Shown: in pieces, positions 27,840-35,839 of the stretch
Layout of the letters: each line of letters begins with the position of its first letter
Position numbering within the stretch: the first letter of the stretch is position 1
Notes under the pieces: model-generated
What the model was told of the DNA's origin: nothing
Database searches by the model: none
The model's input: the letters and a program-made list of their open reading frames with translations, nothing else
From: Candidatus Thiosymbion ectosymbiont of Catanema sp. Cochon2018
GTDB taxonomy: Bacteria > Pseudomonadota > Gammaproteobacteria > Chromatiales > Chromatiaceae
NCBI GenBank assembly: GCA_011392765.1
Contig: WYCW01000001.1
Span: 1,539,006 to 1,603,005, forward strand
DNA length: 64,000 bases
Direction of reading: 5' to 3'
Program-made: the position numbers and the translations under genes

Positions 27840-28964
27840 TCAAGCCATGGGTTCTTGCTGGGTCACACAATGAATGCTGCCGCCGCCCGCAGCAATGCCG
27901 TCGGTATTTATCTGCTCGATCGTTCGGTCCGGAAATACCTTTTGCACGATCGCTTTAGCTGCATTATCGGCTCTTATATCACCGAACTCCTGCATAATCA
28001 CCGCGTCATTGCATAGATAGAAGCCCATGTAACCGGCGGCGAAATCTTCAGTTTCGTAGTCTTCACGTACTCTGGTGGATCCTTCGAGGGGAATCACTGC
28101 GAGCTTATCGCCCTGTGCATCGACGGCTGATTCGAGGATTTCCAGATGTCGCTTCGTCACCTCATGGTCGAAGGAGTCGGGATCGGGATCGTAGCCTGCC
28201 AATACCACACCCGGCCGGGCGAAGCGTGCGTAAAAGTCGGTATGACCATCGGTAATGTCCTTCCCCTCGATACCGGGTAGCCAGATGATCTTGTCGAGTC
28301 CCAACAAGGGCATGAGCAAATCTTCAAACTGAGCTTTGGATATATTCGGATTCCGGTTCTTGTTGAGTGTACAGCTCTCCGTGATGATGGCCGTGCCCTG
28401 ACCGTCCACCTCGATGCCGCCACCCTCCATGACGAGTTGGGTGCCGATAGTCTTGACGCCCGCCCGTGAGGCCACAAAAGCGGCTACCTCGGCATCTCTA
28501 CGGTGCTCCTGCTTCTCGCCCCAACCGTTGAAATTGAAATCCACCGCGGCCTTTTTCCCCTGTTCCGTTATCACGAATACCGGGCCGGTGTCGCGTATCC
28601 ATATGTCATCCGGCGGGAAAACGATCAACTCGATCCCGTCCCCCACCAGCCCGCGTGCGAGGTCGTATTCTTGATCCCTGACCAGCATGGATACCGGTTC
28701 ATACTTAGAAATAATTTGAGCAAGGGTAGCCAGATTACGCCGCACTTCGGGCAGCAAGTCCCATCCCCAGATATCGGCACTCGCACCGAAAGCCATCCAT
28801 GTGCATTTGTGAGGACTACCTTCATCGGGCATGAACCAGCCTCTGGTGAGGCGTCCTGCATAGCTGATACCCGGCATGATCAAACTTCCGGTCAGGGCTA
28901 CTGTGCTCTGCAGAAAACGCCGTCTAGTGCTGCATAGTGAAAACAGTGAAAATCCGGAGACCAT
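27840..28964 (-). CDS. Agmatine deiminase-like (peptidylarginine-deiminase family) protein, Tat-exported
   Basis: A guanidine deiminase of the PAD_porph/agmatine deiminase family. The active-site signatures are the WIRDTGPVFV segment, MEGGGIEVDG, DGHTDFYARF and catalytic Cys in GGGSIHCVTQQEP close to the C-terminus. The N-terminus has CSTRRRFLQSTVALTG, a twin-arginine signal, unusual because agmatine deiminases are mostly cytosolic; some relatives are exported. The reading frame extends to 29048, but that part is an IS4-like repeat end (29004 on), so I start at the ATG at 28964. Substrate (agmatine or arginine) is uncertain. Confidence 0.85.
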   Translation of the reverse strand: MVSGFSLFSLCSTRRRFLQSTVALTGSLIMPGISYAGRLTRGWFMPDEGSPHKCTWMAFGASADIWGWDLLPEVRRNLATLAQIISKYEPVSMLVRDQEYDLARGLVGDGIELIVFPPDDIWIRDTGPVFVITEQGKKAAVDFNFNGWGEKQEHRRDAEVAAFVASRAGVKTIGTQLVMEGGGIEVDGQGTAIITESCTLNKNRNPNISKAQFEDLLMPLLGLDKIIWLPGIEGKDITDGHTDFYARFARPGVVLAGYDPDPDSFDHEVTKRHLEILESAVDAQGDKLAVIPLEGSTRVREDYETEDFAAGYMGFYLCNDAVIMQEFGDIRADNAAKAIVQKVFPDRTIEQINTDGIAAGGGSIHCVTQQEPMA

Positions 28965-29142
28965 TTTCGCGCTCAGGCAGTCAACGGCTTGCCGTTGTAA
29001 ATCCAATGCCATTAAGTTAGGTGAGTCCAAATTTGAACACTCGTCCAATGTTCCAATAGGATAGGATTAACAGGATGTTCAAGATTAACAGGATTTTTTT
29101 CTTGGCTATATGAACTCCCGCCGCACGGTTACGCGCTCGAGG

Positions 29143-29406
29143 TCAGCTGTTCCTATAGACATGCCGCCTATGTCCCACTCTGACGACCGTAACGATAAGC
29201 TTGTCATCCTCGATTTCATAGATAACACGATATGTCCCCTGTCGGACTCGGTATCTCTCCCGAGCCGACAGCTTCTCGCATCCTGCGGGTCGCGGATCAT
29301 CAGTCAGCCCTTCGATGCGTCGGAGAATCCGCTCGACATCCTTATTCGGCAACGGGCGCAGATCCTTGGCGACGGACTTGCGCATGACAAGCCTATAGCT
29401 TGCCAT
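29143..29406 (-). CDS. RelE/ParE family toxin
   Basis: An 87-residue toxin with the RelE fold: MRKSVAKDLRPLPNKD, RQGTYRVIYEIEDDKLIV and the basic C-terminal VGHRRHVYR. It overlaps the antitoxin gene by 14 nt and follows it. A ribosome-dependent mRNA interferase role is inferred from the family. Confidence 0.85.
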   Translation of the reverse strand: MASYRLVMRKSVAKDLRPLPNKDVERILRRIEGLTDDPRPAGCEKLSARERYRVRQGTYRVIYEIEDDKLIVTVVRVGHRRHVYRNS

Positions 29407-29626
29407 GGGCCTTCAAGTCATCGAGTAGCTCTTCATAGCTCATGGTAGGTTCGGCTACGCGATCGTCGAAAGCCGCCAGGTCTTCCTGATCTTCCGCCAG
29501 GGCTACACGCACGGCATCGTTGACGATAGCGGACAAAGACTGCTGACTATGAGCTGCTTTGAGACGCAGAGCGGCATGCAAATCCGCATCGAAATAGACG
29601 GTAGACCGTTTGGATATTCCGCTCAT
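29393..29626 (-). CDS. Ribbon-helix-helix antitoxin of the RelE pair
   Basis: A 77-residue protein with an RHH DNA-binding N-terminus (STVYFDADLHAALRLKAAHS) and an acidic C-terminal tail (SYEELLDDLKAHGK) that would bind the toxin. GGAGGTGATGTACC precedes the start. It is divergent from the WYL regulator gene with about 150 bp between starts. Confidence 0.85.
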   Translation of the reverse strand: MSGISKRSTVYFDADLHAALRLKAAHSQQSLSAIVNDAVRVALAEDQEDLAAFDDRVAEPTMSYEELLDDLKAHGKL

Positions 29627-29781
29627 GGTACATCACCTCCTGATCCCGGTAGGCTAGCAGCGCGACACCATGACGTCAAGATGCTTTGGCGGTAACATCT
29701 ATCCTGACACGAGGGGGGTGCCGAGCCGTCAAGGGTGCCGTCTGCCTGAAAAACTTCACGGACACCAAGGAGGTGCAGGCT

Positions 29782-30750
29782 ATGAATCGTTCCGAGCGTA
29801 TCTATCGCCTACATGCCTTGCTACGGGAGAAGCCCCGCTCGCTGGCCCAGTTCCAACAAGAATTGGAGAAATCCCGTGCAACAGTGGTACGTGATCTGGG
29901 CTACATGAAGGACTTCATGGACGCACCCATCGAATATGATCGCGCCACCAACGGTTACCGCTACCGCGTCACGGAACCCAAGTTCGAGCTCCCCGGACTC
30001 TGGCTCAACGAGAGCGAGCTCTACGCCCTGCTCGCTGGCGAACGCCTGCTGGAACAGATGCAACCCGGCCTGCTCGGTCCCTACATCGGTCCCCTGCGCG
30101 CCCGCATCCGCAAGCTCCTGGAGCAGAGCGGCCACAGTGCCGCCACCGTCAGCGAGCGTATCCTGCTGCAGCCCGTGGCCTCCCGTCCCACTCACCCGGA
30201 ACGCTTCGGCACCGTCGCCGGCGCGGTGCTCGAAGGCAAACGGCTGCACATCCGCTACCATGGCCGCACGCGCGACGCCGTGAGCGAGCGTATTGTCCAC
30301 CCCCTGCGCCTGCTGCGTTATCGGGACAACTGGTACCTGGCCGCCCACTGCGAGCAAGCGGCAGGCCTGCGTATCTTCTCCCTGGACCGTATCCACCATG
30401 CCAAGCCCCTCCCCGAGCCTATATGCAAGATCGACCCGAGCGAGCTGGACCGTTTCTTAAGCGCCGGCTTCGGCATCTTCTCCGGCAGCGCGGCGGCCTG
30501 GGCCGTACTGCGCTTCGGCCCCGATGCCTCCCGCTGGGTGGCGGACGAGACCTGGCACCCGGACCAGATCGGCCATTGGATCGACAAACGCTACGAGCTG
30601 CAGATCCCCTACTCGGACCCCAGGGAGCTGCTGATGGACATCCTCAAATACGGGCCGGAGGTAGAGGTGATGGCACCGGCGGATCTGCGGGAGTTGGTCG
30701 CGGAGCGGCTCAAGGCCGGTGCCGAACGCTATTTGCGGGGGAAAGAATAG
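29782..30750 (+). CDS. WYL-domain transcriptional regulator
   Basis: A 322-residue protein with an N-terminal winged-helix domain (RIYRLHALLREKPRSLAQF) and a WYL domain (about residues 140-215, with DNWYLAAHCEQAAG), then a C-terminal WCX region. WYL proteins often regulate CRISPR-Cas and other defence loci in response to nucleic-acid or nucleotide ligands. AAGGAGGT ends 8 nt before the ATG at 29782. It is the first gene of the CRISPR neighbourhood, so a role in cas control is likely but unproven. Confidence 0.88.
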   Translation: MNRSERIYRLHALLREKPRSLAQFQQELEKSRATVVRDLGYMKDFMDAPIEYDRATNGYRYRVTEPKFELPGLWLNESELYALLAGERLLEQMQPGLLGPYIGPLRARIRKLLEQSGHSAATVSERILLQPVASRPTHPERFGTVAGAVLEGKRLHIRYHGRTRDAVSERIVHPLRLLRYRDNWYLAAHCEQAAGLRIFSLDRIHHAKPLPEPICKIDPSELDRFLSAGFGIFSGSAAAWAVLRFGPDASRWVADETWHPDQIGHWIDKRYELQIPYSDPRELLMDILKYGPEVEVMAPADLRELVAERLKAGAERYLRGKE

Positions 30751-30804
30751 ACTCTGGTGTTTACCTTTGGCGTCACATGTGCCATGATCGTGAGGAGTTG
30801 GCTT

Positions 30805-30828
30805 TAAAATTCAAATCAAAAGTCCCAA
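30805..30828 (-). promoter_or_regulatory. Sequence matched by the pseudo-spacer (candidate Cascade target)
   Basis: Read on the minus strand from 30828, this begins TTGGGACT and matches 20 of the first 24 nt of the pseudo-spacer at 31144, with mismatches at positions 9, 12, 15 and 18. It lies 2 nt upstream of TAGAAT (30831-30836), a plausible -10 box for the small gene at 30865. The bases 5' of the protospacer on that strand are CTATG, so ATG would be the PAM. Confidence 0.6.
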
Positions 30829-30830
30829 CA

Positions 30831-30836
30831 TAGAAT
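30831..30836 (+). promoter_or_regulatory. Putative -10 box of the small ORF
   Basis: TAGAAT, 5 of 6 with consensus, 28 nt before the start codon at 30865. The -35 region is weak (TTCAAA at 30810 with a 15-bp spacer). Confidence 0.35.
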
Positions 30837-30864
30837 TAGTAGTCACGGTAACGAGGAAATCCTC

Positions 30865-31098
30865 ATGTCGCGCCGAAAGGTTACATATCGCCGTCGTAGC
30901 AACACAGTTCGTTCGTTAGACCCTCAGGGCGAAGTGCTGACGGAAACCCGTTCCGAGGAAGAGGAGATTGAAGAAAAGTCTCGATCATCTTTTCCACGTT
31001 TAGTCATCGACGTTCTACCTCAGCTAGTCCGCCACATCGCACCCACACTGAAATCTTGGTTCCTTCGACTATGGTATTGGTTCCTTCGACTATGGTAA
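30865..31098 (+). CDS. Small basic protein with amphipathic C-terminus (candidate toxin)
   Basis: A 77-residue ORF, not recognised. The N-terminus is basic (MSRRKVTYRRRSN), the middle acidic (RSEEEEIEEK), and the C-terminal 30 residues are hydrophobic with Trp and Leu (SWFLRLWYWFLRLW), as in membrane-active peptides. The last residues come from an 18-bp tandem duplication (TTCCTTCGACTATGGTA). GAGGA lies 8 nt upstream of the ATG. Its promoter overlaps the sequence matched by the nearby pseudo-spacer, so it could be a toxin silenced by a crRNA-like RNA. That role is inference. Confidence 0.5.
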   Translation: MSRRKVTYRRRSNTVRSLDPQGEVLTETRSEEEEIEEKSRSSFPRLVIDVLPQLVRHIAPTLKSWFLRLWYWFLRLW

Positions 31099-31107
31099 GA
31101 GCAGGTA

Positions 31108-31214
31108 GTGTGAATCATTGTGATGCCTTCGGGCGTTGAGCACTTGGGACTCTTCATCTGGATTTTATCCAAGGAAATTCCCTCTGATCCGTGATGCCGA
31201 AAGGCGTTTGCATA
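31108..31214 (+). ncRNA. Degenerate repeat-spacer-repeat (CreA-like crRNA candidate)
   Basis: Pseudo-repeat 1 (31108-31143): its last 22 nt, GATGCC-TTCG-GGCGTTGAGCAC, equal the array repeat except that the GAAA tetraloop is TTCG; the 5' half is degenerate. Pseudo-spacer: 31144-31178, 35 nt, the modal spacer length of the array. Pseudo-repeat 2 (31178-31214): keeps the TCCCT start, ATCCG and the intact GATGCCGAAAGGCGTT core but has a changed 3' end. Both keep the 5-bp stem Cas6 would recognise. It is in the same orientation as the array and 1.1 kb upstream of cas6. It resembles the psiR-psiS-psiR layout of CreA antitoxin RNAs; a dead mini-array is the alternative. Confidence 0.7.
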
Positions 31215-31230
31215 TTCTCCATGCCATCTT

Positions 31231-31370
31231 GATGGGCACGCTTCGCTTCGTGCATCCGAGAAGGAACTCTCATTTGGAAAACCCTGCGGGATGACCGAAG
31301 CCTTGAACCACTGGATAGGCACGCTCCGCTTTGCCCATCCTACAAGCCACCGACGAGCACGGCTCCAACC
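31231..31370. repeat. RAYT flanking repeat, left
   Basis: About 140 bp, repeated in the same orientation at 32047-32185. Each contains two imperfect palindromes (GATGGGCACGCTTCGCTTCG and TAGGCACGCTCCGCTTTGCC). They bracket the transposase gene. Confidence 0.75.
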
Positions 31371-31504
31371 TGTAGGATGGGCAAAGCAAGCGCCCGGCAG
31401 GATAGTCCGAAGTTCCGTTCATTCTACGGAGGTCTCCGAACCGCGGCGGTTTGTCGGATACCCGAAGCGCAGCGTGCCCATCAAGCCATAACCGGGAGTG
31501 GCTA

Positions 31505-32029
31505 ATGGACTACCGACGTGTATGGGATCCGGGGGCAAACTACTTCTTTACCCTCGTCACCGAACGGCGCCGTGCTTTGTTGATCGACCACATCGATTGC
31601 CTCCGTGATGCCTTGCGGCAGGTGCGGGCCATGTATCCTTTCGCCATCGACGCGATCGTTGTCCTTCCCGACCACCTTCACACCATCTGGACCCTACCGC
31701 CAGGCGACAGCGATTACTCGACCCGATGGGCGCTGATCAAACGGCGATTTTCCAGCGGTTTTCCTGCCATGCCCTCGAATCCTTCCCAAGCATCGCGGCG
31801 CGAGAAAGGGATTTGGCAACGTCGCTTCTGGGAACACCGTATCCGCGATGAGGGCGATTGGCGCAGGCACATGGACTACATCCATTACAATCCCGTCAAA
31901 CACAACCACGTCCGACGGGTACGGGACTGGCCGTACAGCTCCTTTCATCACCTCGTCGAGCGGGGGTGGTATGACAAAGACTGGGGGAATGAGCTCGCCG
32001 ACGCGGTGCTCGAGATGGATCATGAATAA
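31505..32029 (+). CDS. REP-associated tyrosine transposase (RAYT)
   Basis: A 174-residue Y1-type single-strand transposase related to IS200/IS605. The HUH pair is in VLPDHLHTIWTLPPGD and the catalytic Tyr helix in HYNPVKHNHV. RAYTs mobilise REP palindromes, and the paired 140-bp palindromic repeats around this gene are its likely substrate. It sits between the crRNA-like unit and cas6. Start at the ATG at 31505. Confidence 0.9.
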   Translation: MDYRRVWDPGANYFFTLVTERRRALLIDHIDCLRDALRQVRAMYPFAIDAIVVLPDHLHTIWTLPPGDSDYSTRWALIKRRFSSGFPAMPSNPSQASRREKGIWQRRFWEHRIRDEGDWRRHMDYIHYNPVKHNHVRRVRDWPYSSFHHLVERGWYDKDWGNELADAVLEMDHE

Positions 32030-32046
32030 GAGAGGCCGCCGGATAT

Positions 32047-32185
32047 GATGGGCACGCTTCGCTTCGTGCATCCGACAAAGCACCCTCGTTCGGAAAACCC
32101 CGCGGGATGACCGAAGCCTTGAACCACTGGATAGGCACGCTCCGCTTTGCCCATCCTACAAGCCACCGACGAGCACGGCTCAACC
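32047..32185. repeat. RAYT flanking repeat, right
   Basis: Second copy of the 31231-31370 repeat, about 90% identical by eye. Confidence 0.75.
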
Positions 32186-32342
32186 TGGCGTGCCCATCAA
32201 TTTGGATAGCCCCCTCATGGTGCCTCACCTCCTGATCCCGGCAAGCCAGCTCAGAAAAAAATTCCTGCCGCGAATCACAGGCTCAACTTGTGAGCCACCG
32301 GCAATGCTATAAAGGCCGGAAATCCACAAGGAGAAACAACCG

Positions 32343-32969
32343 ATGCCGCAAGGCGATATGCAAATCCCATCCCACACCATCGAGGTCGATTTTCCGGTCC
32401 AGGGCAATGCGATACCCCTGGATCACGGCTATGCGCTCTACGCCGCACTGTCGCGCCTGCCAGGCGTCGGACGCTGGCTGCACGGGACCGACAAAGTCGC
32501 CATCCACTCGATCCGCGGTGACTACGCCGGCAAGGGCCTGCTCAAGCTGTCCGCCAAAAGCCGGCTACGCCTGCGGCTCCCCCACCGGTGCCTGTCCCGG
32601 ATTCTGCCCCTGGCGGGCAAGCGCGTGATAGTCGACGACCACTTTTTCCACCCCGTGCGCATCGGTGTGCCCCAAACCACCCTACTGCGCCCGGCCGCCG
32701 CGCTCTATGCCCATATGGTCACTACCCGCAACGGTCAGGACGAGCATCGCTTCGACACCGAAATCCGGCGCCAGCTCGCTACCCTGGACATCGCGGGCAA
32801 ACCCACCCGTGGTAAACGGCGCGTGTTGCGGATCAAGGGCAAGGCAGTCGTCGGCCATTCCCTGCTGGTATCCGAGCTGACCGCCGAGGAATCGATCCGC
32901 CTGCAGGAGGTAGGGTTGGGAGGAAGACGGAAGATGGGGTGTGGGGTCTTTATACCCTGGAGAGGATGA
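32343..32969 (+). CDS. cas6: CRISPR pre-crRNA endoribonuclease Cas6 (MYXAN/Cmx6 type)
   Basis: A 208-residue RAMP protein that would cut the repeat hairpin to release crRNAs. Consistent with MYXAN-type Cas6: N-terminal VDFPVQGNAIPLDHGYALY, an internal His/basic region, and the Gly-rich C-terminal loop GGRRKMGCGVFIPW. AAGGAGAAAC precedes the ATG. It is first in the cas operon and its TGA overlaps the cas3 start (ATGA). Confidence 0.9.
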   Translation: MPQGDMQIPSHTIEVDFPVQGNAIPLDHGYALYAALSRLPGVGRWLHGTDKVAIHSIRGDYAGKGLLKLSAKSRLRLRLPHRCLSRILPLAGKRVIVDDHFFHPVRIGVPQTTLLRPAAALYAHMVTTRNGQDEHRFDTEIRRQLATLDIAGKPTRGKRRVLRIKGKAVVGHSLLVSELTAEESIRLQEVGLGGRRKMGCGVFIPWRG

Positions 32970-35284
32970 TGACGCTGCTGGCAAAGAGTCCCGCCCGTGA
33001 TGGCTCCCGCAAGGGATTGGCCGCGCATAGCGCGGATGTCATGGATGCCTTCGAGGCCCTGTTCGGCACCAGGGATGCACCCAGCCGTCTGGCCGGGGCC
33101 TGGCTCCGTTTCTTTCGGTTGCCCATGGAGGTCTTCGGCACCTTCCATGCCAACGGCCTGGCGGCGTGCGGCCTGCACGATGTGGGCAAGGCCACGGACA
33201 GTTTTCAAGGGGCCGTAACCGACCACCGCCCCCAGGTGATCCGTCACGAGCATATGAGCTCCCTCGTCTTGTCCCTGCCGCAGGTGCAGGTCTGGCTGGA
33301 CAGCGAGCTGGATACCGACCTGGTGCTCAGCGCCGTGGCCGGACATCATTTGAAGGCGTCCGAGCGCAAGCAGCCGGACTACCCGATTTTGGGAGAACCC
33401 TGGCCGGGGGAAAGTTTTGCCGACATCGTCGAGTTATACGCCGAGCACCCCGATCTCCGGGCGATCTTTGACCAAACCGCGGAGCGTCTGGGACTCCCGG
33501 CGCCCAGGTTCGACCTACCGCCCCTCTGGAGCTTTTCCGGGAAGGTGGGGCAATCGATTCCGGCCCTGGTGGAAGAGTTACGGGATCGTTTTAAGCGGGT
33601 TCGGAAGCGGTTGCGCCGTGATTCCGACAGGCAGTGGCACGCCTTGCTGATGGCGGTGAAATCCGCCGTCATCGCCGCGGACAGTGCGGGCTCCGGCTTG
33701 GCCCGTGAAAAGCAGGCTATCAGGGATTGGCTGACCGGGACCTTCTCGGATACCAAGCTGCTCTCGGACGCGACCATTGACACTGAAGTCGTCCAAAAGC
33801 GTATTTGCCAGATCGAGGAACGCAAGCGCCGGACCGATTCGGATTATCGGTTCGCGTTTCAGGGTTTCCAGGACCAGGCGGCGACCCTTCCGCCGCGCGC
33901 CTTGATGCTGGCGCCCTGCGGTGCCGGCAAGACCCTGGCGGCCTGGCGCTGGATCCAGGCGCAATTGGCGACTTCTCCCCGGAGCCGGGTGCTGTTCCTC
34001 TATCCCACCCGTGCCACCGCCACCGAGGGTTTTCGGGACTATGTCTCGCACGCCCCGGAGGCCGATGCCTCCCTGCTCACGGGCACGGCACGCTATGAGC
34101 TCGAAGACCTGTTCGAGAACCCGGAGGACGGTCGCGCCTACCTCACCGAGGAACGGTTGTTCGCGTTGGGTTACTGGCAAAAACGGGTATTCAGCGCCAC
34201 GGTGGACCAATTCCTCGGCTTCATGCAGCAGGTCTACCGGGGGATCTGCCTGCTGCCGGTGCTGGCGGACGGCATCGTCGTCTTCGACGAGGTACACAGC
34301 TTCGATATGGGAATGTTCGATGCCTTAAAAAAGTTCCTCGACCGTTTCGATATTCCGGTCCTGTGTATGACGGCCAGCCTGCCGGCACCACGCCGCCGCC
34401 AGTTGGAAGAGTTGGGGCTCCAGGTATTTACCGGCGAGGGTCTGGAAGACCTGGACCGACTCGCCCGGCTCCCGCGTTATCGCGTCGCCCGTCTGCCCTC
34501 CGGCGACGCGGCGGAGGCTCGGGCGAGAACGGCGGTAGCCGCGGGCAAGCGCGTGCTGTGGGTAGTCAACACCGTGGACCGCTGCCAAGAGCGGACGCAA
34601 AGCCTCCGTAAGCTCAACCCCATCTGCTATCACAGCCGTTTCACCCTGAATGACCGCAAGAAACGCCACGCAAAAGTCATTAGCGAGTTTCAGTCCAACG
34701 AGGCCAAAGGGTTGCTCGCGATCACTACCCAGGTCTGTGAGATGAGCCTGGACCTGGACGCCCAGGTGCTCATCAGTGAGCAGGCCCCGATTCCGTCTCT
34801 GATCCAACGCATGGGACGCTGCAACCGTCACGCGCAGCCGGACAGTAATCAACCCGGCGAGGTCTACTTCTATCCCCCTGATTCGAGCACACCCTATAGG
34901 CCGGACCAACTGGAGGGGGTGACGGCATTTCTGGAAGACATCGACGGGACGGATACCTCCCAGGAACGGCTGGAAGAACTGTTAGAGCACTATACCCGTC
35001 ATGGGGGTAGTGAAGGGGACCGCTGGGCGGCCTTCATCGACGATGGTGCCTGGGCCTGTGGCGGCGCGGAAGAGTTGCGCGACAGCCCGGACTATACCGA
35101 GCAGGCCGTAATCGACATCGACGAATACCTGCGCCTGGCGCGTCTGCACGAACCCACGGATGGGCTGATTGTTCCGGTACCCAAAAAACTGGCAAGGCGG
35201 GATGCCGGACTCCCGCGTCACCTGCGGATGGCGCCGGCGGACCACTACGACCCGGCTTTGGGTTTCATGAAAGCTTGGCGATAG
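32966..35284 (+). CDS. cas3: CRISPR helicase-nuclease Cas3
   Basis: A 772-residue target-degrading enzyme of type I systems. It has an N-terminal HD nuclease (HSADVMDAF, then ACGLHDVGKATDSF) and a superfamily 2 helicase: Walker A APCGAGKT at about 316-325, DEVH at about 440, MTASLPA at about 467 and QRMGRCNRH at about 613. ATG at 32966 or 32969, both coupled to the cas6 stop. The single-chain HD-helicase order is normal. Confidence 0.96.
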   Translation: MMTLLAKSPARDGSRKGLAAHSADVMDAFEALFGTRDAPSRLAGAWLRFFRLPMEVFGTFHANGLAACGLHDVGKATDSFQGAVTDHRPQVIRHEHMSSLVLSLPQVQVWLDSELDTDLVLSAVAGHHLKASERKQPDYPILGEPWPGESFADIVELYAEHPDLRAIFDQTAERLGLPAPRFDLPPLWSFSGKVGQSIPALVEELRDRFKRVRKRLRRDSDRQWHALLMAVKSAVIAADSAGSGLAREKQAIRDWLTGTFSDTKLLSDATIDTEVVQKRICQIEERKRRTDSDYRFAFQGFQDQAATLPPRALMLAPCGAGKTLAAWRWIQAQLATSPRSRVLFLYPTRATATEGFRDYVSHAPEADASLLTGTARYELEDLFENPEDGRAYLTEERLFALGYWQKRVFSATVDQFLGFMQQVYRGICLLPVLADGIVVFDEVHSFDMGMFDALKKFLDRFDIPVLCMTASLPAPRRRQLEELGLQVFTGEGLEDLDRLARLPRYRVARLPSGDAAEARARTAVAAGKRVLWVVNTVDRCQERTQSLRKLNPICYHSRFTLNDRKKRHAKVISEFQSNEAKGLLAITTQVCEMSLDLDAQVLISEQAPIPSLIQRMGRCNRHAQPDSNQPGEVYFYPPDSSTPYRPDQLEGVTAFLEDIDGTDTSQERLEELLEHYTRHGGSEGDRWAAFIDDGAWACGGAEELRDSPDYTEQAVIDIDEYLRLARLHEPTDGLIVPVPKKLARRDAGLPRHLRMAPADHYDPALGFMKAWR

Positions 35285-35383
35285 GTTTCAGTGGTGGCAG
35301 CGTTGCGGTCGACATCTTCGTCAAATCCGGTATCCGGGTACCCTTAGGTCCAGGGGTTGAGGATGCGTAACGGGAAAGGTAGC

Positions 35384-35629
35384 TCACAGCTCGATGTCCC
35401 TTCCTGGATCCTGGTTGCGCACGATGTCCAGATCGACACCCCGTAAGGGCGATTTCTGGAAGAATTCGAGCAAAGAATCTTCGCGCCGGGTGAGTTTGTC
35501 GTATTCCTCGATCGAGAGCACGACCGCGGTTTCCTTACCGCGAACAGTAATGATCTGCGGCCCATTGTGGTGCGCCGCCTCGACTATTTTGCCGAGCTCG
35601 CTGCTCACCGCTTGTAGTTGTCGGTTCAT
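35384..35629 (-). CDS. Orphan Phd/YefM antitoxin inside the cas operon
   Basis: An 81-residue Phd-family protein: SSELGKIVEAAHHNGPQIIT, then the conserved RGKETAVVLSIEEYDKL. It lies antisense between cas3 and cas8. The space on either side is too short for an intact toxin gene and I recognise none, so it is an orphan. The role could be regulatory, or an anti-addiction remnant. Confidence 0.8.
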   Translation of the reverse strand: MNRQLQAVSSELGKIVEAAHHNGPQIITVRGKETAVVLSIEEYDKLTRREDSLLEFFQKSPLRGVDLDIVRNQDPGRDIEL

Positions 35630-35839
35630 GTTGATCGTTCTTGGGTCCAGTGGAGCTGTCCAGAGGCGAATAGTAGACCGAATTCACCGGGATCGAGTGG
35701 AAAATCTGTCCGGTCTTTTTGATTCCACCATAGAACAGCCGTAAGTCGCGCCGAATCCCGGAACGCCACGAAAGGCATTCCCTACTTGACCTGAAAATCA
35801 AGATAGAACGCGGCACCAGAAAAACGGAGCCCGAATGCA

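Noticed and set aside
31108-31214. REP palindromes of the RAYT
   Set aside because: The hairpins match the CRISPR repeat, including the 3' GTTGAGCAC handle, and not the palindromes that flank the transposase.
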